NCBI GenBank assembly: GCA_002421985.1
Contig: DISF01000036.1
Location: 30,454 to 84,233, forward strand
Direction of reading: 5' to 3'
DNA from: Roseovarius sp. UBA6217
GTDB taxonomy: Bacteria; Pseudomonadota; Alphaproteobacteria; Rhodobacterales; Rhodobacteraceae
DNA: 53,780 bases
Every line of letters begins with the position of its first letter. Position 1 is the first letter of the stretch. This document shows positions 31,405 through 39,763 of the stretch, one piece after another. Position numbers and translations under genes: made by a program. The notes under the pieces were generated by a model. The model was not told the origin of the DNA and made no database searches. It saw nothing but the letters and a program-made list of their open reading frames with translations.

Positions 31405-32060
31405 TCGCCCGTTGCGACAAGCCGCCAGTTCGGATCGCCCGAGCCCATGATACGCTCGAATGTCCAACTGTCCTTCTGGCGTTTGCTGCGCCCCGGCTCG
31501 CCCTCGACGATCTCGCCATTGGCATCGCGCATGACGGTGATGAGTTCCCCGACATAATGCATGTCGATCTCGGCGCGGCGCGTATCAGGGTCAAATCGCG
31601 CATCAGCAATCGAGATATGCCGCACGCCGACAAATTCGGCCTCGACACTCAGCCCCTGTTGTTGACGCGCGTCGACCACTTCGGCAAAGGCCTCGTAGAC
31701 ATCGGGCGACAGGAACGGCGTCACATCGTCAAGCGTGCCACGCTCGAACGCCATCAGGATCATCTCGTAGGCCCCGCGCGCACCCTGAATGAAATCGGTC
31801 ACATTGAAATCGGGCTCTATGCGCTTCATCTCGGCAAGCGCGGCTGCGGCGTCGGAATCCTCGGGCACGTTGTCGATGATATCGTGATCGGGGCCGCCCT
31901 CGATCACCTCGAACCCGCGCCGGCCGGGCGCTTTTTCAACAGGCGCCGTGCGCGGCGGCCCCTCAAAACCATCCCGCGTGCCAAGGACGCTCTTGAGCCG
32001 CAGGATGAGGAAAATGGCGATGCCGGCGAGCACCAGCAATTGCAGGATCGGCGAATTCAT
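31401..32060 (-). CDS. Tim44/TimA family membrane-anchored protein
   Basis: This 219-residue protein has a single N-terminal membrane helix (MNSPILQLLVLAGIAIFLILRL), a Gly/Pro/acidic linker and a C-terminal Tim44-like domain from about residue 85 (FNVTDFIQGARGAYEMILMAFERGTLDDVTPFLSPDVY). Bacterial TimA/Tim44-like proteins sit at the inner membrane and are related to the mitochondrial import motor; their bacterial function is not settled. The stop overlaps mltA. It is divergent from fxsA by 108 bp, and with secB nearby the region has a protein-export flavour. Confidence 0.9.
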   Translation of the reverse strand: MNSPILQLLVLAGIAIFLILRLKSVLGTRDGFEGPPRTAPVEKAPGRRGFEVIEGGPDHDIIDNVPEDSDAAAALAEMKRIEPDFNVTDFIQGARGAYEMILMAFERGTLDDVTPFLSPDVYEAFAEVVDARQQQGLSVEAEFVGVRHISIADARFDPDTRRAEIDMHYVGELITVMRDANGEIVEGEPGRSKRQKDSWTFERIMGSGDPNWRLVATGE

Positions 32061-32168
32061 GAGCACCTCTTGTCGTGCGGGGCATGGCAGGAAGCCCGTT
32101 GAGTTCTTATGTAGGGGACGCAAGGGGCCAAGTCCACCACGCGGCTCCCGAAAGAAAGGGGTTCGGCA

Positions 32169-32621
32169 ATGTGGCTGTTGATTGCGTTCGTCGCGGTGCC
32201 GCTGATCGAGATTGCGCTGTTCATCGAGGTGGGTGGCGCGATCGGGCTTTGGCCGACGCTGGCGATCGTGGTGCTCACCGCCGTGATCGGGACGGCGCTG
32301 TTGCGCAGGCAGGGGCTGGCAGAGCTTGACCGGCTGCGCGCGGCGCTTGACGGGCATGGCGATCCGTCCTCGCCACTTGTTCACGGGGCGATGATTCTGT
32401 TTGCCGGGGCGCTGCTTCTGACACCGGGGTTTTTTACCGATGCCATAGGCTTTGCCCTGCTGTTGCCGCCGGTGCGCAATTTTGTATTTGCACGCATCCG
32501 CGAGCGGATTGTGATCCGCGGCGCGCGGGCCAGCCGCGCGGCGCGGCCCGATATCGTCGAGGGCGAGTATCGCGCCATTGATCCCGAGGATCGCGGCGCA
32601 TCCGGCTGGACAAGGCATTGA
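32169..32621 (+). CDS. fxsA: FxsA family membrane protein
   Basis: This 150-residue inner-membrane protein has three or four helices. MWLLIAFVAVPLIEIALFIEVGG is the FxsA hallmark start, followed by LAIVVLTAVIGTALLRRQGL and FAGALLLTPGFFTDAIGFALLLPPVR, then a polar tail. Overproduced E. coli FxsA relieves F-plasmid exclusion of phage T7; its native role is unclear. AAAGG precedes the ATG at 32169. secB follows after 57 bp. Confidence 0.93.
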   Translation: MWLLIAFVAVPLIEIALFIEVGGAIGLWPTLAIVVLTAVIGTALLRRQGLAELDRLRAALDGHGDPSSPLVHGAMILFAGALLLTPGFFTDAIGFALLLPPVRNFVFARIRERIVIRGARASRAARPDIVEGEYRAIDPEDRGASGWTRH

Positions 32622-32678
32622 GGCGCGCGGGGTGGCCTGCTAAGCACTGATGAAGCAGTTTATCATCAGGAGACACCG

Positions 32679-33200
32679 ATGGCCGAACACGATAACGGCG
32701 CCGCCCCGCAAGCCAACCCCCAAGCCGGAGAGGGTGCAACGGCACCGCAGGTCAGGCTGCATATCCTCACGCAATTCGTGCGTGACCTGTCGTTCGAGAA
32801 CGTGCTGGCGCAGCGCGGCACGGGTGGCGAGGTTCAGCCCGATGTGCAGGTTGCGGTCAATCTCGATGGCAGGAAACGCTCTGCCGCGAACCAGTTCGAG
32901 GTGGCGTGCAAGCTCAACATCACATCGCGCAACAAGCAGAGCAAGGATGTGCTCTTTGTCCTCGAGATGGACTATGTCGGCGTGTTCCATATCGAGGGCG
33001 TGCCTGATGACCAGTTGCACCCCTATCTGTTGATCGAGTGCCCGCGCCAGATTTTCCCGTTCATGCGCCGCATCGTGAGCGATGTGACCCGCGATGGCGG
33101 TTTCCCGCCGCTGAACCTCGAAAACATAGATTTCGTGCAGCTTTACCGGCAGGAAATCGCCCGCCGCCAGGCCGCCCAGGCCCAGCCAGCCGACGCCTGA
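32679..33200 (+). CDS. secB: Protein-export chaperone SecB
   Basis: SecB binds unfolded preproteins in the cytoplasm and delivers them to SecA. The 173-residue protein has a disordered N-terminus (about 25 residues) and then the SecB core: ILTQFVRDLSFENVLAQ, VFHIEGVPDDQLHPYLLIECPRQIFPFMRRIVSDVTRDGGFPPLNLENIDFVQLY. The phrase ending FPPLNLENIDF is diagnostic. GGAGACA lies before the ATG. It converges on marR. Confidence 0.97.
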   Translation: MAEHDNGAAPQANPQAGEGATAPQVRLHILTQFVRDLSFENVLAQRGTGGEVQPDVQVAVNLDGRKRSAANQFEVACKLNITSRNKQSKDVLFVLEMDYVGVFHIEGVPDDQLHPYLLIECPRQIFPFMRRIVSDVTRDGGFPPLNLENIDFVQLYRQEIARRQAAQAQPADA

Positions 33201-33243
33201 CCCCCGATCGCGCCGGGGCCTGCATGGGAGCGGGGTCCGGCGT

Positions 33244-33684
33244 TCAGGCTTCGAGCTTGGCGCGCAATTCGCGCAGCACCGGCAGGGTGGCGCGCACGCG
33301 ATCCTCTCCGAGATCAGCGATCAGGTCAGACACCATCGGCGTGATCGCCGACATCGCGACATCGAGCGCCATGCGCCCCGACGGGCTTATCGAGACCATC
33401 TTGCGCCGCGCATCCTCCCAATCGGGGCGGATATGGATATAGCCCGCCCATTCCAGCCGGGAGAGCGTGTTGGTGATCGCGCCGCGCGTGACGTGAAAGC
33501 TTTTGGCAAGCTGCGCGGGGCTGCGTTCCCCCCCGGTATGGGCAAGATGGTTGAGCACCGCGAAATGCGAGATTTCCATTCCCTTGGGCATGACACGGCT
33601 GAGACGCGACCGAATCAGTTGATCGCTCGTCATAATCTCGCCGAACAGCGCGACCGCGAGGGCATTGCTCTGTGTCTCATCCAT
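33244..33684 (-). CDS. MarR family transcriptional regulator
   Basis: This 146-residue winged-helix regulator has a recognition region FHVTRGAITNTLSRLEWAGYI and wing residues IRPDWEDARRKMVSISPSG, flanked by helices for dimerisation. The ligand and targets are unknown. The ATG directly follows the nitrilase TGA with no gap, making it the last gene of comF-grxC-nit-marR. Autoregulation of that operon is possible but no operator was identified. Confidence 0.92.
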   Translation of the reverse strand: MDETQSNALAVALFGEIMTSDQLIRSRLSRVMPKGMEISHFAVLNHLAHTGGERSPAQLAKSFHVTRGAITNTLSRLEWAGYIHIRPDWEDARRKMVSISPSGRMALDVAMSAITPMVSDLIADLGEDRVRATLPVLRELRAKLEA

Positions 33685-34515
33685 TCAGGGGCCATCGAAA
33701 TCCCGGTCATGGCGCAGCGACGGCACGCGCCTGCGCGCTTGTGCCACTTGTGACAGGTCGAGATCAACCGTGATGATCCCGACCTCGGTGCCGCCATCGG
33801 CGAGCACCTCGCCCCAGGGCCCGACGACAAGGCTGTGGCCGTGGGTGCGCCGCGCCTGCCCCCGGCTTGCGCTATGGGTGCCGGTCTGCGCGGGGGCGAG
33901 CACGAAACAGCCCGTCTCGATCGCGCGCGCGCGCAGCAGGCTTTGCCAATGCGCCGCCCCGGTGACATGGGAGAACGCCGCCGGCACCGTCAGGATATCG
34001 GCCCCCGCCTGCGCCAGCCGACGATAAAGATGCGGGAACCGGATATCGTAGCAGATGCTCAGCCCCAGCTTGCCCCAGGGTGTTTCGGCAAGGGTGGCGC
34101 GGGTGCCGGGGCGAAAGCCGTCTGATTCGCGATAGGTTTCCTCGGCGCTGACATCGACATCGAACATGTGGATCTTGTCATAGCGCGCGCGAATCGCCCC
34201 ATCCGCCCCGATCACGAAAGAGCGGTTGGCAAAACGCCCGTCGGCATCCCCGGTCTTGAGCGCGAGCGAGCCGATCAGCAGCCAGACGCCAAGCCGCGCC
34301 GCCTCGGCCTGCAAAGCGGCAAGCGTGGGGTCATCGCCCTCGTGGCAAAGAACAGCGTGTTGATGGCTGCGGCTGGTCGAGACGCAATTCGTGACCTCGG
34401 GGGTAAGGATGAACTCGGCCCCCCCGGCCGCCGCCTCCTCGATAAGCCCGCGCACGGTAACAAGATTTTCGGCCGGATCATCGCCCGAGGTGAGCTGCAA
34501 AAGCGCGACGCGCAT
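33685..34515 (-). CDS. Carbon-nitrogen hydrolase (nitrilase superfamily, Nit1/omega-amidase-like)
   Basis: This 276-residue nitrilase-fold amidohydrolase has the catalytic triad visible as Glu in EFILTPEVTNCV, Lys in YDKIHMFDVDV and Cys in GLSICYDIRFPHLYR. The pattern resembles Nit1/deaminated-glutathione amidase, which repairs deaminated glutathione. That fits the adjacent glutaredoxin gene, but the substrate is an inference. It lies 3 bp after grxC and abuts marR. Confidence 0.9.
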   Translation of the reverse strand: MRVALLQLTSGDDPAENLVTVRGLIEEAAAGGAEFILTPEVTNCVSTSRSHQHAVLCHEGDDPTLAALQAEAARLGVWLLIGSLALKTGDADGRFANRSFVIGADGAIRARYDKIHMFDVDVSAEETYRESDGFRPGTRATLAETPWGKLGLSICYDIRFPHLYRRLAQAGADILTVPAAFSHVTGAAHWQSLLRARAIETGCFVLAPAQTGTHSASRGQARRTHGHSLVVGPWGEVLADGGTEVGIITVDLDLSQVAQARRRVPSLRHDRDFDGP

Positions 34516-34518
34516 GGC

Positions 34519-34776
34519 TCAACCCCGCAACAGCGCGTCGAGCTTGCCCGCGCGATCCAGCGCGTAAAGCTCGTCACAGCCGCCGACATGGGTCTCGCCG
34601 ATAAAAATCTGCGGCACCGTGTGGCGGCCCGCTGCGCGGCGCATCATCTCGGCCTTGCGCTTGGGTTGCGCCAGCACGTTGATCTCGGAAAAGGCCGCGC
34701 CTTTCTGATTCAAAAGCCGCTTGGCCGCGTGGCAAAAGCCGCAAAGCGGCGAGGTATAGATCTCGATCTGTGGCAT
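34519..34776 (-). CDS. grxC: Glutaredoxin 3
   Basis: This 85-residue glutathione-dependent disulfide reductase starts MPQIEIYTSPLCGFCHAAKRLL. The active site reads CGFC in place of the commoner CPYC. The GSH-binding TVPQIF and GGCDEL motifs are intact. The start at 34776 is chosen over the longer reading because the thioredoxin fold begins immediately. It lies between comF (29 bp) and the nitrilase gene (3 bp). Confidence 0.95.
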   Translation of the reverse strand: MPQIEIYTSPLCGFCHAAKRLLNQKGAAFSEINVLAQPKRKAEMMRRAAGRHTVPQIFIGETHVGGCDELYALDRAGKLDALLRG

Positions 34777-34805
34777 GGTGTCGTCCCGTCCTGTTTGAAA
34801 CGAAC

Positions 34806-35537
34806 CTAGGCATCCTTGACCGCGCGCGCCAGTGCGACAACGCACACATCCCCCGCGCCGGCCGCATAACAGGCCTGCGCCGCTGCGGAAAACGTGGCCC
34901 CCGAGGTCATGACATCATCGACCACAAGCACGCGCGCGCCCTTTATCAGGGCGATATGACGGGGATTGACCCGAATCGCGCCATCGAGCGTCGCATGGCG
35001 CCCGGCCCGGTCAAGACCCTTGAGGCTCTGCGTGCGCCGATGCCTGAGCAGCAGATCGGCCACATGGGCCAGCCCGGTCTCGCGCGCGAGAGCCTGCGAC
35101 AGAAGCGCCGATTGGTTGAACCGCCGCGACCAAAGCCGCGTCCAGTGCAGCGGAACGGGCGCGATCACCATGCCCGGCGACAGCATCGGTTGCGCGGCCC
35201 GCGCCAGCCATTTGCCCCCCGGATAGGCCACGTCGTGCCGGTCGCCATGCTTGAGCGCGAGCGCCAGCTTGCGCCCGTTGCCGTCATATCGCATCGCCGC
35301 GCGCCCCCGCGACCACGGCCGGGCAAGGGTCAGGCAATCGTCGCAATGGACGGGCTGACCGGTGTCCTCGCCGGGGAGCGGCACGCCGCACAGGTCGCAC
35401 ACCAGCCCGGTTATGAACGGCGTCTCGCGCCAGCAGGCACCGCACAGGCCAAACGCGTCCTCCACCATCACACCGCAAGAGGTGCAGCGCGGGGGATAGA
35501 CGAGGCGAACCGCCATTTGTAAAGCGCGCAGCGCCAC
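34806..35537 (-). CDS. comF: ComF family phosphoribosyltransferase-like protein
   Basis: ComF proteins have a zinc finger and a phosphoribosyltransferase fold and take part in DNA uptake in competent bacteria; elsewhere the role is unclear. The 243-residue product shows YPPRCTSCG, CGACW, CDLCG and CDDC (zinc ligands), then PVPLHWTRLWSRRFNQS and the PRPP loop VLVVDDVMTSGAT. A GTG start at 35537 (reading MALRALQMAVRL) is preferred because GGGAG lies 8 bp upstream; an ATG at 35516 is the alternative. It is divergent from the methyltransferase, starting 15-16 bp away. Confidence 0.93.
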   Translation of the reverse strand: MALRALQMAVRLVYPPRCTSCGVMVEDAFGLCGACWRETPFITGLVCDLCGVPLPGEDTGQPVHCDDCLTLARPWSRGRAAMRYDGNGRKLALALKHGDRHDVAYPGGKWLARAAQPMLSPGMVIAPVPLHWTRLWSRRFNQSALLSQALARETGLAHVADLLLRHRRTQSLKGLDRAGRHATLDGAIRVNPRHIALIKGARVLVVDDVMTSGATFSAAAQACYAAGAGDVCVVALARAVKDA

Positions 35538-35552
35538 TCTATGTCTCCCGGT

Positions 35553-36371
35553 ATGAGCCAGACCCCGCTGACAGACCGCACCGCCCTCTTGCGCCAGCGC
35601 GCCCGCGCACGGCGTGCGCCCGCGCTGTTCCTGCACGAGATCGCCGCCGATGAGATCGAGGATCGGCTGGCCATGGTTAACAAATCCTTTACGGCACCGG
35701 CCATTGTCACCGGTTTTCCCGATTTCTGGCAGGCACGTCATCCCGCCGCCACCGTGACCGGCGATGACGACACCCTTTCGCTGCACCCCGGCGCGCATGA
35801 TCTTGTGATCCACGCGCTGTGCCTGCACTGGGCCAATGATCCCGTCGGGCAGCTTGTGCAGGCGCGGCGCGCGCTTTGCCCCGACGGGCTTATGCTGACG
35901 GTGCTTTATGGCGGGGACAGCCTTTGGGAATTGCGCGCCGCGCTGGCGCAGGCCGAGGCGGACGTGACCGGCGGGCTGTCGCCGCGCGTCCTTCCGATGG
36001 GGGAAATCCGCGATCTTGGCGCGCTTCTGCAACGCGCCGGGTTTGCTCTGCCGGTCGCAGATCGCTTGCCGGTTGATCTGTGCTACCCGGATGCACTCGC
36101 GCTCATGCGCGATCTGCGCGCCATGGGCGAGGGCAACGCCATGACCGCGCGGCCCCGCAACGCGCTGCGGCGGGCGGTTCTGGCGCGGGCCTGCGATATC
36201 TACGCGCGGGAATTCACGCACGCGCAGGGCGGTATCCGCGCCAGCGTCGAGATGGTCTTTCTCACCGGCTGGGCCCCCGATGACAGCCAGCCCCGGCCCC
36301 TGCGCCCCGGCTCTGCCACCGCGCGGCTGTCGGATGCGCTTGAAACGCGGGAAAACCCGCTCGAAGATTGA
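35553..36371 (+). CDS. SAM-dependent methyltransferase, NDUFAF5/BioC-like
   Basis: The 272-residue protein matches the bacterial NDUFAF5-like group: LFLHEIAADEIEDRLAMVNKSF, then DLVIHALCLHWANDPVGQLVQARRALCPDGLMLTVLYGG. In mitochondria NDUFAF5 modifies a complex I subunit; the bacterial target is not known. The glycine-rich SAM loop is weak (IVTGFPDFW), as usual for this group. The start could be the ATG at 35541 or 35553; the second matches the family N-terminus MSQTPLTDR. hemH follows 57 bp later. Confidence 0.85.
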   Translation: MSQTPLTDRTALLRQRARARRAPALFLHEIAADEIEDRLAMVNKSFTAPAIVTGFPDFWQARHPAATVTGDDDTLSLHPGAHDLVIHALCLHWANDPVGQLVQARRALCPDGLMLTVLYGGDSLWELRAALAQAEADVTGGLSPRVLPMGEIRDLGALLQRAGFALPVADRLPVDLCYPDALALMRDLRAMGEGNAMTARPRNALRRAVLARACDIYAREFTHAQGGIRASVEMVFLTGWAPDDSQPRPLRPGSATARLSDALETRENPLED

Positions 36372-36427
36372 CCTCGCGGGCGTAAACGTTATGTCAGCGG
36401 TGATCCCGGACAAGGAACCTCTGCACC

Positions 36428-37492
36428 ATGCTTGATGCCAGCCGCGACGCCACACGCCCCAGCCACGCCCAGCCCGATCACCCAAAGGTGCCACGCGCGA
36501 AAACGGGCGTTCTGCTGGCCAATCTCGGCACGCCGGATAACTATGATTACTGGTCCATGCGCCGCTATCTCAACGAATTCCTGTCGGATCGCCGGGTTAT
36601 CGACTATGCGCCGTGGAAATGGCAGCCGCTGTTGCAGCTCATCATCCTGAGCAAGCGGCCCTTTACCTCGGGCGCGGCTTATAAATCCATCTGGAACGAG
36701 GAAAAGGGCGAAAGCCCGCTGATGACCATCACCCGCGACCAGACCGAAAAGCTCTCGGAGGCGCTGAAGGCACGCTATGGCGATCAGGTCATGGTCGATT
36801 TCTGTATGCGCTACGGCAATCCTTCCACGAAATCCAAGGTGCGCGCACTGACTGAGGCAGGCTGCACCCGGATCCTGTTCTTTCCGCTCTATCCGCATTA
36901 CGCGGGTGCCACCTCGGCCACCGCGAACGATCAGTTCTTTCGCGCGCTGATGGCCGAGACATGGCAGCCGGTCGCGCGCGTGGTCGAGCCGTATTTCGAG
37001 CATCCGCTCTATATCGAGGCGCTTGCCCAATCGGTGGAACGCGCCTACGGCGATGCCGCAAAGCGCCCCGAAATCCTTGTCGTGTCCTATCACGGGATGC
37101 CGAAACGGTATCTGATGCAGGGCGATCCGTATCACTGTCAGTGCCAGAAAACGACGCGGCTTTTGCGCGAGCGGCTTGGCTGGGACAAGACCGAGATCAC
37201 CACCACCTTCCAATCGGTCTTTGGCCCCGAGGAATGGCTCAAGCCCTATACGGTGGAAGAGGTGGCCCGGCTTGCGCGCGAAGAGGGAAAGACGCGAATC
37301 GCCGTCATGGCCCCCGCCTTTTCCGCCGATTGCATCGAGACGCTGGAAGAGATCAACGAGGAAATCCGCGAGAGTTTCGAGGCGGCGGGCGGTAAGGAAT
37401 TCACCTATATTCCCTGCCTGAACGACGACCCGGCGCATATCAGGGCGCTGTCATCCATTGTCGAGGCCAATCTTGGCGGTTGGCTCGACTGA
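36428..37492 (+). CDS. hemH: Ferrochelatase
   Basis: HemH inserts ferrous iron into protoporphyrin IX, the last step of heme synthesis. The 354-residue protein has a short variable N-terminus, then KTGVLLANLGTPDNYDYWSMRRYLNEFLSD. PLYPHYAGATSATAND, the metal-site histidine in VVSYHGMPKRYL, the Cys-containing DPYHCQCQKTTRLL, TTTFQSVFGPEEWL, and the catalytic glutamate region FSADCIETLEEI follow. Length and motifs are normal. A terminator-like hairpin follows at 37519-37538. Confidence 0.98.
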   Translation: MLDASRDATRPSHAQPDHPKVPRAKTGVLLANLGTPDNYDYWSMRRYLNEFLSDRRVIDYAPWKWQPLLQLIILSKRPFTSGAAYKSIWNEEKGESPLMTITRDQTEKLSEALKARYGDQVMVDFCMRYGNPSTKSKVRALTEAGCTRILFFPLYPHYAGATSATANDQFFRALMAETWQPVARVVEPYFEHPLYIEALAQSVERAYGDAAKRPEILVVSYHGMPKRYLMQGDPYHCQCQKTTRLLRERLGWDKTEITTTFQSVFGPEEWLKPYTVEEVARLAREEGKTRIAVMAPAFSADCIETLEEINEEIRESFEAAGGKEFTYIPCLNDDPAHIRALSSIVEANLGGWLD

Positions 37493-37513
37493 GCACTTGG
37501 CGATGCAGACATG

Positions 37514-37538
37514 AAAAAGGCAGCGCCGAAACGCTGCC
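37514..37538 (-). terminator. Hairpin terminator between hemH and the small membrane protein gene
   Basis: GGCAGCG/CGCTGCC forms a 7-bp stem with a 6-nt loop. On the minus strand it is followed by five T, 25 bp after the stop of the small gene. On the plus strand a weaker TCTTTC tract follows, so it may serve hemH too. Confidence 0.85.
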
Positions 37539-37563
37539 TCTTTCTGTTGAAACGATATCTGTA

Positions 37564-37752
37564 TCAGTCGGCGGCAACAACCGCAGCGACGATCGCCAGC
37601 AGAAGCAGCGGAACCCAGACGGCAGCGGCCGACGAGCTTGCATTGGTTTCTTCGACGATAACCGGAGCCTCGATCACGGGCTCGGCCAAGGAGCCGGCAA
37701 AGCCAGTGGATGCAACGGCAGAAAGGGCGGCAGCGAGAGCGAGTTTCTTCAT
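37564..37752 (-). CDS. Small exported membrane protein, unknown function
   Basis: This 62-residue product has the signal sequence MKKLALAAALSAVASTGFAG, a short Glu/Pro/Val-rich middle (LAEPVIEAPVIVEE) and a C-terminal hydrophobic helix AAAVWVPLLLLAIVAAVVAAD. It would thus be a bitopic or tail-anchored periplasm-facing peptide. I recognise no named family. It has its own terminator, and GGAGAA lies upstream of the ATG at 37752, which supports real expression. It is GC-poorer than its neighbours. Confidence 0.7.
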   Translation of the reverse strand: MKKLALAAALSAVASTGFAGSLAEPVIEAPVIVEETNASSSAAAVWVPLLLLAIVAAVVAAD

Positions 37753-37894
37753 CACAATTCTCCAGATAAGGGCGTGATCGCAAACAGCCGCGACCATCCG
37801 CCCAAGACTTACCTCGTGGTAAAGTCTAATCAGCAAATTGTGATCAATGGCAACGCATCTTTTATCGCCAGTCGCATTAACCGCCGCCTTTTCG

Positions 37895-38497
37895 TCAAAT
37901 TAGCAACACCTGCGTGCCAACCTTGGAGAGCGCGAACAGCTCCTGGATGTGCTCGTTGTAAAGCCCGACACAGCCATTCGACGACCGGCGTCCGATCTTG
38001 CGCGTATCATGCGTGCCGTGGATGCGGTAATAGGTCCAGCTCAGGTAGAGCGCGTGGGTTCCAAGAGGATTATCGGGCCCCGGCGGCACGTAGGGGGGCC
38101 ATTCCGGGTTGCGTTTGAGCATCGAGGGTGTCGGGCGCCAGCTTGGGCCCTCGACCTTGCGCACAACAGAGGTGCGGCCACGACGCGTAAGATCCTCGCT
38201 CAGCGGCACAGAAGAGGGGTAAAGCTTGTAGGTCTCGCCATCCTCTCCCCAGAAATGGACCGCCCGCGAATCGATATCGCACAGGATCGCGCCGTTTCTC
38301 AGGTTCGAAAAATACGGCTGCCAATCCAGCATCCGAAACGCCGATATATTGCGCCGGACCGTCTCTGTCACGTCGCGCTCGATCTCCACCGTGGCAGCGC
38401 CATCCACGCCCTGAGCGAGTGCCGGGGCACTGATCATGGCCGCGCTGCCCGCGAGAAACGCGCGGCGCTTCATCTTTTCCGAAAAATCCGACGTCAT
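37895..38497 (-). CDS. L,D-transpeptidase (YkuD domain), exported
   Basis: This 200-residue protein is exported by a signal with KRRAFLAGSAAMISAPALAQ, Tat-like with two Arg. The YkuD domain shows NPLGTHALYLSWTYYRIHGTHD and the catalytic SSNGCVGLYNEH (Cys nucleophile). It would form 3-3 cross-links in peptidoglycan or attach proteins to it. The ATG at 38497 has GGTGGAG 8 bp upstream; an ATG eight codons later is possible. A second such gene lies at 39184-39684. Confidence 0.93.
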   Translation of the reverse strand: MTSDFSEKMKRRAFLAGSAAMISAPALAQGVDGAATVEIERDVTETVRRNISAFRMLDWQPYFSNLRNGAILCDIDSRAVHFWGEDGETYKLYPSSVPLSEDLTRRGRTSVVRKVEGPSWRPTPSMLKRNPEWPPYVPPGPDNPLGTHALYLSWTYYRIHGTHDTRKIGRRSSNGCVGLYNEHIQELFALSKVGTQVLLI

Positions 38498-38664
38498 CGT
38501 TCAAACTCCACCTGCCTTGTCACCTCGGGGCGCAGTATATGGTTTTCGGGACGCAGTCGCAAATCAAACAGATGCGAGAATGTCCTGTCACGCGTGTGCC
38601 TGTTTGAACCCGCGTGACAGTCGGGCTAAAGCGAGGGGATCAACAGTCACGGGCGGCCAATCTC

Positions 38665-39183
38665 ATGTCACGTATCATTGTCCTGTTATTGCTCGCTTCG
38701 CTCGGGCTTTCGGCCTGCGCTGCGCCGCGGTCATTGACGCCGCAGATCGGGGCCGACGGCAAACCCCTGCCCAAGATTTACCGAATCACGCCTGACGATA
38801 CCCGTGAAATACAGTTCCGGATGCTCGATGCGGTAAATTCCCTGCGGCAGGCCGCCGGGGTCAGCCCCGTCACCCTCGACAACAAATTGACCGCCGCCGC
38901 CGCCACCCATGCGCGGGACATGTCGGTGCAGAACCGTCCGTGGCATTTCGGCTCTGACGGCTCGTCACCGCTCGACCGGGTAAAGCGTGTTGGCTATGAG
39001 GGCAATTTCGTCGGCGAGACGATCTCGGAAACCTATGAGACAGAGATGGAAACCCTCGCCGCCTGGATGGAAGACGATATCACGCGCCGCGTGATCCTGT
39101 CGCCCGAGGCGCGCAGGATGGGCTTTGCCTGGCATCAGGATCCGACCAACAAAATCTGGTGGACGATGACGCTTGGAGGGTAA
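38665..39183 (+). CDS. CAP/SCP domain lipoprotein
   Basis: This 172-residue protein has the lipoprotein signal MSRIIVLLLLASLGLSAC, with the lipidated Cys at residue 18. The CAP domain shows RMLDAVNSLRQAAGVSPVTLDNKLTAAAATHARDMS, then HFGSDGSSPLDRVKRVGYEGNFVGETI. The conserved His and Glu pairs of the CAP cavity are present. Secreted bacterial CAP proteins are of uncertain function, with peptidoglycan or lipid binding suggested. It ends flush against the converging L,D-transpeptidase gene. Confidence 0.9.
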   Translation: MSRIIVLLLLASLGLSACAAPRSLTPQIGADGKPLPKIYRITPDDTREIQFRMLDAVNSLRQAAGVSPVTLDNKLTAAAATHARDMSVQNRPWHFGSDGSSPLDRVKRVGYEGNFVGETISETYETEMETLAAWMEDDITRRVILSPEARRMGFAWHQDPTNKIWWTMTLGG

Positions 39184-39684
39184 TCAGGCGTTGATCGTGA
39201 CCGGCGTGCCGTTGCGGACCATCGCGTAAACGTGTTCCATTTCGCGATTCTTCACGGAGATGCAGCCCGCCGTCCAATCCGGCCTGAGAAAGCCGAGGGC
39301 GCTCGCCTCGCCGTGGATGAAGATATCGCCGCCCGGTGATTTGCCATGCGCGCGGGCATAGGCAATATCGGCCTCGTTGGGATAAGAGATACCGAGCGAG
39401 AGGTGATAGGCGCTGTCGGGGTTGCGCCGGTCGATGATGTATTCGCCCTCCGGCGTCTTGCCGTCGCCCTCGAATTGCTTGTGCCCGGCGGGGGCAAAGC
39501 CGAGATCGACATCATAGCGTTTCAGAATCCGGCGGTGATGCAACAGGAACATTTCGCGCTCGCCCTTGTTGACGACGATCCGCGTCACCTCGGGCCCGTG
39601 ATAGCTGCGGAACTTGGACTTCTGCGCGCAGCCCGCAAGCACGGCGGCACCGGCAAGAAGGGTGAATCGTCTGGTGATCTTCAT
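39184..39684 (-). CDS. L,D-transpeptidase (YkuD domain) lipoprotein
   Basis: The 166-residue protein has a lipoprotein signal, MKITRRFTLLAGAAVLAGC, with lipobox LAGC. The YkuD domain includes RIVVNKGEREMFLLHHRRILKRYDVDLGFAP, GKTPEGEYIIDRRN, DIFIHGEAS and the catalytic TAGCISVKNREME. This is the shorter ErfK/YafK-like type. The start is trimmed to the ATG at 39684, where the signal begins. Its stop directly abuts the CAP gene stop. Confidence 0.92.
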   Translation of the reverse strand: MKITRRFTLLAGAAVLAGCAQKSKFRSYHGPEVTRIVVNKGEREMFLLHHRRILKRYDVDLGFAPAGHKQFEGDGKTPEGEYIIDRRNPDSAYHLSLGISYPNEADIAYARAHGKSPGGDIFIHGEASALGFLRPDWTAGCISVKNREMEHVYAMVRNGTPVTINA

Positions 39685-39763
39685 GGATTTTTCCACGCTG
39701 CCGACCTCGGGATTTTTTTCCTCAAGATACCGGATCACGGGAAAAATGCCTAGCGATAACGTG

